Positions 5,872 through 9,907 of a DNA stretch of 9,907 bases are shown piece by piece. Made by a program: the position numbers and the translations under genes. Each line of letters begins with the position of its first letter. The stretch's first letter is position 1. Source of the stretch: an uncultured Lachnospiraceae bacterium (GTDB taxonomy: Bacteria; Bacillota; Clostridia; Lachnospirales; Lachnospiraceae); assembly GCA_902773445.1 (NCBI GenBank), contig CACYEU010000233.1, positions 1 to 9,907 of the forward strand. The letters are read 5' to 3'. The notes beneath the pieces are model-generated. The model saw only the letters and a list, made by a program, of their open reading frames with translations, made no database searches and was not told the DNA's origin.

Positions 5872-7971
5872 TTGAACAGGGCAAATCAACAACCGGCTGA
5901 TCTTAACTCCGATCTGACGATATTGAAAGGAATCGGAGAGAAGACAGCCGGCCTTTTTCGTCAGTGCGGTATTGAAACGGTCGGCGATCTGCTGACTTCT
6001 TTCCCGCGGTCTTATGACCGTTACGAGGATCCGGTCACGATCGCTGAACTGTCCCCCGGTGAAACCGCAGCGGTCGCCGGAACGATCAAGGGTCCGGTCA
6101 GAATGGGACGCAACCGTAAGCTGGCAGTTACATCGACGATGCTCGCCGATCTGACCGGAACAGTCAATGTTGTCTGGTTCAGGATCCCCTATATAAGCAA
6201 AACGATCAGAAGCGGACAGGCGGTGATCCTGCGCGGGTCATGTCAGAATACCAGGCGCGGGCTGACGCTGTCTCAGCCCGAAATCTTCACGGATCCGTCC
6301 AAATACAGCTTAAAGCTTCACAGCATGCAGCCGGTATACAGAAGGACCGGAGGCCTGTCAAATCAGGCATTTATCAAAGCGGTTCGCGAAGCGCTGCCGC
6401 TGTTTGATCAGATCGTGGATCCGATCGATCCGGAGCTGCTTAAACGCTATCAGCTGATGCCGCTGTCAAATGCGTTGAAGATCCTCCATTTTCCCGAAGA
6501 GGACGAAGCCTATATCGAAGCCAGAAACCGTCTCTGTTTTGATGAGTTTCTTGAGTTTATCCTTAAACTCAGATTATTCCGTTCAGATTCGGCAGAAAGA
6601 AAAGACGCGCCGGTCATCAGATCCGGTAAACGTGTTGATAAACTGATCGGTTCGCTGCCATATCAGTTGACAAGCGGGCAGCGTCATGCGCTTGATGACA
6701 TTTCAGCTGACCTCGCCTCAGGAACAGCGATGTCCAGACTGATCCAGGGTGATGTTGGATGCGGCAAGACGATCGTCGCGCTGTTGGCTTTACTGTCAGC
6801 TGTGGACTCAGGCTGTCAGGGTGCTTTGATGGCTCCGACTCAGGTTCTTGCTCTTCAGCATTATGAAACGATCCGCAGCTTGTTCGATCGCTATCATATC
6901 GATTGCGATGTCGATTTACTGACCGGAGATACCAAAGCATCCACGCGGAACGAGATATACCGGAAAATGGCGGACGGTACTCCCCAGATTTTCATAGGAA
7001 CGCAGACGTTGATCCAGCAAAAAGCCTCATTTGCCAACATCGGTCTGGTCGTGACCGACGAACAGCATCGTTTCGGCGTCAGACAGCGCCTTCGCTTCGC
7101 GGAAAAAGGCAGCGGTCAATACGCGCCCCATATTCTGGTCATGAGCGCGACACCGATACCGCGTACCCTCGGTATGATCATGTACGGTGATCTTTCGATC
7201 TCGCTGATCAATGAGCTGCCGCAGGGAAGACTGCCGATCAAGAATGCGGTTATGAACACGCAGGATCGAAACCGCGTCATCAGATTTATTGAAAAGCAAA
7301 TCGCAAACGGACATCAGGTGTACTGCATCTGTCCGCTGGTCGAAGAGAGTGAATCACTTGACGCCGAGGCTGTGACGACCTATGTCGAGACATTAAAAGA
7401 TTCATTTGAACATCCAGTGTCGGTCGGTATGCTTCACGGCAGGATGGCGGGAAGTGATAAAGAGAAGATCCTCAGCGATTTTTCAGACGGAAAGCTTGAT
7501 ATCCTTGTCTCGACGACTGTCGTCGAAGTCGGTATCAATGTCCCAAACGCGACCGTCATGATGATTGAAAATGCTGATCGCTTCGGCCTCGCGCAGCTGC
7601 ATCAGCTGCGGGGACGGATCGGACGAGGTTCCGACCAGTCTTACTGTATTTTCCTGACCTCAAAGACTGATCCGAAAGTTGTTGATCGTCTCAACGTGAT
7701 CGGACACTGCAACGACGGTTTTAAGATTGCGGAAGAAGATATGAAAATGCGCGGTCCCGGCGACCTCTTCGGCATGCGGCAGAGCGGCTTTATGGATTTT
7801 ACGATCGGTGATATTTTCCAGGATCATGCTGTTCTTGAAAAGGCCTCCGACGCTGCCGACAGAATCCTCATGGAGAGTCCGGATCTGTCAGCTGAAAAAT
7901 ACAGGTTGTTGAAAAAGAAGATCGACAGCAGCAATGACGGGCTTCTTACAATGACAGAAAGGACACTGTAA
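5872..7971 (+). CDS. recG: ATP-dependent DNA helicase RecG
   Basis: A 699-residue RecG, full length for the family. RecG is a double-stranded DNA translocase that remodels stalled replication forks and branch-migrates Holliday junctions. The N-terminal part holds a helix-hairpin-helix-like segment (15-45) and the OB-fold wedge domain (about 60-145). Helicase motifs follow in order: Leu-Thr-Ser-Gly-Gln at 266-270, Walker A Gly-Asp-Val-Gly-Cys-Gly-Lys-Thr at 293-300, Asp-Glu-Gln-His at 396-399, Ser-Ala-Thr-Pro at 425-428, Val-Glu-Val-Gly-Ile-Asn-Val-Pro at 551-558 and Gln-Leu-Arg-Gly-Arg-Ile-Gly-Arg-Gly at 578-586. The TRG region (Met-Arg-Gly-Pro-Gly-Asp at 626-631) is intact. Walker A has Cys where Escherichia coli RecG has Ser, a harmless-looking change. 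Start is TTG at 5872, seven bases after AAAGGA and 12 bases after fakA. The stop codon abuts the rsmD start. Confidence 0.97.
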   Translation: MNRANQQPADLNSDLTILKGIGEKTAGLFRQCGIETVGDLLTSFPRSYDRYEDPVTIAELSPGETAAVAGTIKGPVRMGRNRKLAVTSTMLADLTGTVNVVWFRIPYISKTIRSGQAVILRGSCQNTRRGLTLSQPEIFTDPSKYSLKLHSMQPVYRRTGGLSNQAFIKAVREALPLFDQIVDPIDPELLKRYQLMPLSNALKILHFPEEDEAYIEARNRLCFDEFLEFILKLRLFRSDSAERKDAPVIRSGKRVDKLIGSLPYQLTSGQRHALDDISADLASGTAMSRLIQGDVGCGKTIVALLALLSAVDSGCQGALMAPTQVLALQHYETIRSLFDRYHIDCDVDLLTGDTKASTRNEIYRKMADGTPQIFIGTQTLIQQKASFANIGLVVTDEQHRFGVRQRLRFAEKGSGQYAPHILVMSATPIPRTLGMIMYGDLSISLINELPQGRLPIKNAVMNTQDRNRVIRFIEKQIANGHQVYCICPLVEESESLDAEAVTTYVETLKDSFEHPVSVGMLHGRMAGSDKEKILSDFSDGKLDILVSTTVVEVGINVPNATVMMIENADRFGLAQLHQLRGRIGRGSDQSYCIFLTSKTDPKVVDRLNVIGHCNDGFKIAEEDMKMRGPGDLFGMRQSGFMDFTIGDIFQDHAVLEKASDAADRILMESPDLSAEKYRLLKKKIDSSNDGLLTMTERTL

Positions 7972-8529
7972 ATGAGAGTTATTGCCGGAAAGGCGCGAAG
8001 GCTTTCGCTGATCACCCCGAAAGGACAGGGAACAAGGCCTACGACCGATATCATCAAGGAAACTTTGTTCAATATGATCCAGAATGATCTTGACGATATT
8101 CGGTTTTTAGACCTGTTTGCAGGATCCGGCGGTATCGGGATCGAAGCTTTGAGCCGCGGCGCCCGCGAGTGTGTCTTTGTTGATTCCGACCGTGAAGCTG
8201 TCAGATGTATCTATGCAAATCTTGAACACACAAAACTGATCAGCCAGGCAAAAGTATTGGGATATGACTATAAAAAAGCTCTGCGCCGTTTGCGGGGAAG
8301 CGGGCAATTTGATATGATTTTCATGGATCCGCCATACTCGGAGCATCTCGAATCTGAGGCGCTGGATCTGATTTCCGACTATGAACTTCTTAAAAACGAT
8401 GGCACAGTTATTATCGAAATGACAAAGGAAGGCCAAATCAACGCGCTGCCTGAGGGTTTTATCATTAAGCGTGAAAAGATCTATAAATCGAACAAGCATA
8501 TTTTCATCGGAAAGGAGACCGTCTCATGA
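7972..8529 (+). CDS. rsmD: 16S rRNA (guanine966-N2)-methyltransferase RsmD
   Basis: A 185-residue S-adenosylmethionine-dependent methyltransferase that modifies G966 (E. coli numbering) of 16S rRNA in the small ribosomal subunit. The start Met-Arg-Val-Ile-Ala-Gly and the segment Thr-Arg-Pro-Thr-Thr-Asp with Lys-Glu-Thr-Leu-Phe-Asn at 21-34 are RsmD signatures. The cofactor-binding motif I, Asp-Leu-Phe-Ala-Gly-Ser-Gly, is at 47-53, followed by Gly-Ile-Glu-Ala-Leu-Ser-Arg-Gly-Ala to 64. The catalytic Asp-Pro-Pro-Tyr motif is at 119-122. The gene starts in the base after the recG stop (TAAATG), with AAAGGA inside the end of recG, and its last four bases overlap coaD (ATGA). Translation of recG, rsmD and coaD is therefore probably coupled. 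The rsmD-coaD order is common across Firmicutes. Confidence 0.96.
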   Translation: MRVIAGKARRLSLITPKGQGTRPTTDIIKETLFNMIQNDLDDIRFLDLFAGSGGIGIEALSRGARECVFVDSDREAVRCIYANLEHTKLISQAKVLGYDYKKALRRLRGSGQFDMIFMDPPYSEHLESEALDLISDYELLKNDGTVIIEMTKEGQINALPEGFIIKREKIYKSNKHIFIGKETVS

Positions 8530-9002
8530 TTACCGCGATCTATCCCGGCAGTTTTGACCCGGTGACTTACGGGCATATCGACATCGCTGAACGCGCTCTT
8601 CGCATAGCGGACAGAGTGATCATTGGTGTCTTGAACAATAGTGAGAAAACACCGTTGTTTTCCACGGAAGAACGTGTTAAAATGTTACAGGATACTGTGG
8701 GTAAGAAGTATCCGGATATCAAGATAGAGTCTTTTTCCGGGCTGACAGTCGATTTTGCGAAAGAGATGGGAGCTAATCTGATTATTCGCGGTCTGCGCGC
8801 CGTCACTGATTATGAGTATGAGCTTCAGATGGCGCAGATCAACTACAAACTCTATCCGGAACTTGAAACAACATTTTTGATGTCCAATATAAAGTATTCG
8901 TTTTTGAGCTCCAGCATTGTAAAGGAAGTCGCGAAATACGGTGGGGATATTTCACATTTCGTTCCTTCCGTTGTGGAGCAAAAACTACGGGAGAAACTGT
9001 GA
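8526..9002 (+). CDS. coaD: Phosphopantetheine adenylyltransferase
   Basis: A 158-residue enzyme catalysing the penultimate step of coenzyme A synthesis, transfer of AMP from ATP to 4'-phosphopantetheine to give dephospho-CoA. It belongs to the nucleotidyltransferase family with the (T/H)xGH motif, here Thr-Tyr-Gly-His at 14-17, preceded by the diagnostic Pro-Gly-Ser-Phe-Asp-Pro-Val at 7-13. Other landmarks are Lys41 in Lys-Thr-Pro-Leu-Phe, Ile-Arg-Gly-Leu-Arg-Ala at 87-92 followed by Asp-Tyr-Glu-Tyr-Glu, and the ATP-contacting Ser-Ser-Ser-Ile-Val-Lys-Glu at 128-134. Length is exactly that of the bacterial family, and the active enzyme is normally a hexamer. The ATG overlaps the rsmD stop and follows an AAAGGAG site. 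Confidence 0.97.
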   Translation: MITAIYPGSFDPVTYGHIDIAERALRIADRVIIGVLNNSEKTPLFSTEERVKMLQDTVGKKYPDIKIESFSGLTVDFAKEMGANLIIRGLRAVTDYEYELQMAQINYKLYPELETTFLMSNIKYSFLSSSIVKEVAKYGGDISHFVPSVVEQKLREKL

Positions 9003-9024
9003 TAAGGGAAAGGAGCCTCCGACA

Positions 9025-9657
9025 ATGAACAGCCGTATTGAACAGATTATCGAAGAGATCGAAGAGTACATCGATAATTGCAAACTTCAGCCTCTCTCGA
9101 CAACGAAGATCATCGTCAACAAAGAGCATATGAATGAGCTCTTGAACGAACTGAGACTGAAAGTTCCGGATGAGATCGAACGCTATAAAAAGATCATAGC
9201 GAACCGCGACGCGATTCTTGATGATGCTCAGCAGAAAGCAGACAAGCTGATCGAAGAGACAAAGATTCGTTCCAATGAACTTGTCAGCGAGCACGAGATC
9301 ATGCAGCAGGCCTATGCACAGGCAGACAGCGTGCTGACACGCGCGACTGAACAGGCACAGCAGATTCTCGACAACGCAACGACCGATGCCAATGATATCC
9401 GTATCGGAGCTCTTGAATATACTGATGATCTGTTGGCCGACGCCGAGATGACACTTCATGAAGCTCTCGAGAGTTATACATCTCAGCAGGACCGCTTCAT
9501 CGATACGATCCGCGCGAACTTTGAGAGAGTCCATCAGAATCGTGCCGATTTGACGATTCCGAGCCGTACACCGGAGCCGGCACCGGCACCCGCAGCTGCC
9601 CAGCCGAGTCTGATGCAGACAGTTGGCGAGGAGCCTGAGGCGAAACCGGCCGAGTAA
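9025..9657 (+). CDS. Conserved coiled-coil protein, clostridial coaD-linked 'ATPase' type
   Basis: A 210-residue cytoplasmic protein of a family commonly found downstream of coaD in Clostridia and usually annotated only as 'ATPase' or as an ATP synthase subunit-like protein. I see no Walker motif, so that label is probably a by-product of coiled-coil similarity. The N-terminal part contains the conserved segment Ser-Arg-Ile-Glu-Gln-Ile-Ile-Glu-Glu-Ile at 3-12, then Thr-Lys-Ile-Ile-Val-Asn-Lys-Glu at 27-34. Residues about 55-165 are rich in Ala, Glu, Gln and Asp with heptad-like spacing, consistent with a long coiled coil and reminiscent of DivIVA-type proteins. The tail from about 178 is Pro/Ala/Glu-rich and probably disordered. 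No signal peptide or membrane helix is visible. ATG at 9025 follows AAAGGAG by nine bases; an upstream in-frame ATG at 8941 lies inside coaD and is rejected. Function is unknown; a scaffold role in division or envelope growth is only a guess. Confidence 0.85.
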   Translation: MNSRIEQIIEEIEEYIDNCKLQPLSTTKIIVNKEHMNELLNELRLKVPDEIERYKKIIANRDAILDDAQQKADKLIEETKIRSNELVSEHEIMQQAYAQADSVLTRATEQAQQILDNATTDANDIRIGALEYTDDLLADAEMTLHEALESYTSQQDRFIDTIRANFERVHQNRADLTIPSRTPEPAPAPAAAQPSLMQTVGEEPEAKPAE

Positions 9658-9677
9658 TTATGATACTATAGTCAGAT

Positions 9678-9719
9678 AACAAAGCCGCTTTTACACGAAA
9701 TCTGTGTAGCGGCTTTGTT
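9678..9719 (+). terminator. Rho-independent terminator after the eight-gene unit
   Basis: Two 12-base arms, 9678-9689 and 9708-9719, are perfectly complementary. The core is GCCGCT/AGCGGC, extended by AACAAA/TTTGTT. Inside, ACAC (9693-9696) can pair with GTGT (9704-9707), lengthening the stem around a seven-base loop. The T-rich 3' side (9714-9720) supplies a short uridine tract, though it is interrupted by one G and partly in the stem. It begins 20 bases after the stop codon of the coiled-coil gene. The near-symmetric A-rich and T-rich arms could also stop transcription from the other strand. Confidence 0.85.
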
Positions 9720-9736
9720 TGACATCGGGGAGTGAA

Positions 9737-9907
9737 ATGTTTAGGAGGAGTTACAAATCATTCATCGGGATGATGCTTGCAGTGTTTCTGTGTGCATTGA
9801 TGCTGATTCCTTCCGCTGCGCGCGGCGAGGAGACAGTCGATGTGCAGCCGAAAACACTGCGTTCTTTTATTCAAAGCCTTGATTTTTCCAAGGAAAAGGA
9901 TATTTTA
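9737..9907 (+). CDS. Unrecognised exported protein, N-terminus only
   Basis: The frame is open from ATG at 9737 to the window edge (57 residues). The N-terminus is a clear Sec-type signal sequence: a basic start (Arg3, Arg4, Lys7), a hydrophobic stretch at about 9-25 (rich in Met, Leu, Val, Phe), then Pro-Ser-Ala-Ala-Arg-Gly with likely cleavage around residues 28-30. The product is therefore secreted, or anchored if the helix is not cleaved; Cys19 sits inside the hydrophobic core and does not form a proper lipobox. The mature part seen (Glu-Glu-Thr-Val-Asp onward) is too short to assign. A GGGGAG site lies only four bases before the ATG, rather close. AGGAGG at 9743-9748 codes for the Arg pair and has no suitably spaced downstream start. 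The gene follows the terminator hairpin by 17 bases. Confidence 0.72.
   Translation, partial: MFRRSYKSFIGMMLAVFLCALMLIPSAARGEETVDVQPKTLRSFIQSLDFSKEKDIL

Noticed and set aside
8839..9534. A 231-codon open frame on the minus strand across coaD and the coiled-coil gene.
   Set aside because: It spans the boundary of two well-supported plus-strand genes, and no recognisable domain is seen.
9743..9748. AGGAGG as a ribosome binding site for a start downstream of 9737.
   Set aside because: The next in-frame ATG codons are at 9770 and 9773, more than 20 bases away. The bases are better read as the two Arg codons of the signal peptide's basic region.
1..9907. Mobile elements, CRISPR arrays, tRNA or rRNA genes, phage or defence genes.
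   Set aside because: I saw no direct-repeat arrays, transposase, integrase or terminal inverted repeats, and no tRNA-like clover-leaf sequence. The genes form a contiguous housekeeping-type block.

Overview
This window looks like an ordinary chromosomal stretch from a low-to-mid G+C Gram-positive bacterium, most likely a member of the Clostridia. The grounds are the strong purine-rich ribosome binding sites (AAAGGA or AGGAGG), frequent TTG and GTG starts, and the gene order ribosomal protein L28 (divergent), Asp23-like protein, DAK2/FakA, RecG, which is a typical Firmicutes neighbourhood. The downstream set rsmD, coaD and a coiled-coil 'ATPase'-type protein is typical of Clostridia. I see no phage, transposon, CRISPR, tRNA or rRNA signal, and no stretch over 300 bases lacks a gene.

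Layout. Bases 1-18 (minus) are the first six codons of what is probably rpmB (L28), with its own promoter at 74-102. Bases 106-1866 (minus) are a two-gene unit, phenylacetate-CoA ligase (paaK type) followed by a tandem-ACT-domain protein. Bases 1867-1997 are a compact divergent promoter region in which both promoters appear to use the same -35 hexamer. From 1998 to 9657 (plus) runs a tight unit of eight genes: single-ACT protein (UPF0237), PFL-like UPF0210 protein, Asp23/Gls24-like protein, FakA-like kinase subunit, RecG, RsmD, CoaD, and a conserved coiled-coil protein. Intergenic gaps are 22 bases or less, with one 4-base overlap. A strong hairpin terminator follows at 9678-9719, and 9737 to the window end is the start of an unrecognised secreted or membrane-anchored protein.

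Function. The minus-strand pair probably activates aryl or other organic acids to CoA thioesters, with an ACT protein that may sense an amino acid. The plus-strand unit opens with the widespread but uncharacterised UPF0237/UPF0210 pair. It continues with envelope and fatty-acid functions (Asp23-like protein, FakA), DNA repair (RecG), 16S rRNA methylation (RsmD) and CoA synthesis (CoaD). FakA works with FakB proteins that are not in this window.

I did not find a convincing new system. The points most worth a second look are the divergent promoters sharing one -35 element, the two ACT genes around paaK, the two Cys-x-Cys motifs in the UPF0210 protein, the acidic/proline-rich insert in FakA, and the hairpin lying just upstream of the last gene.
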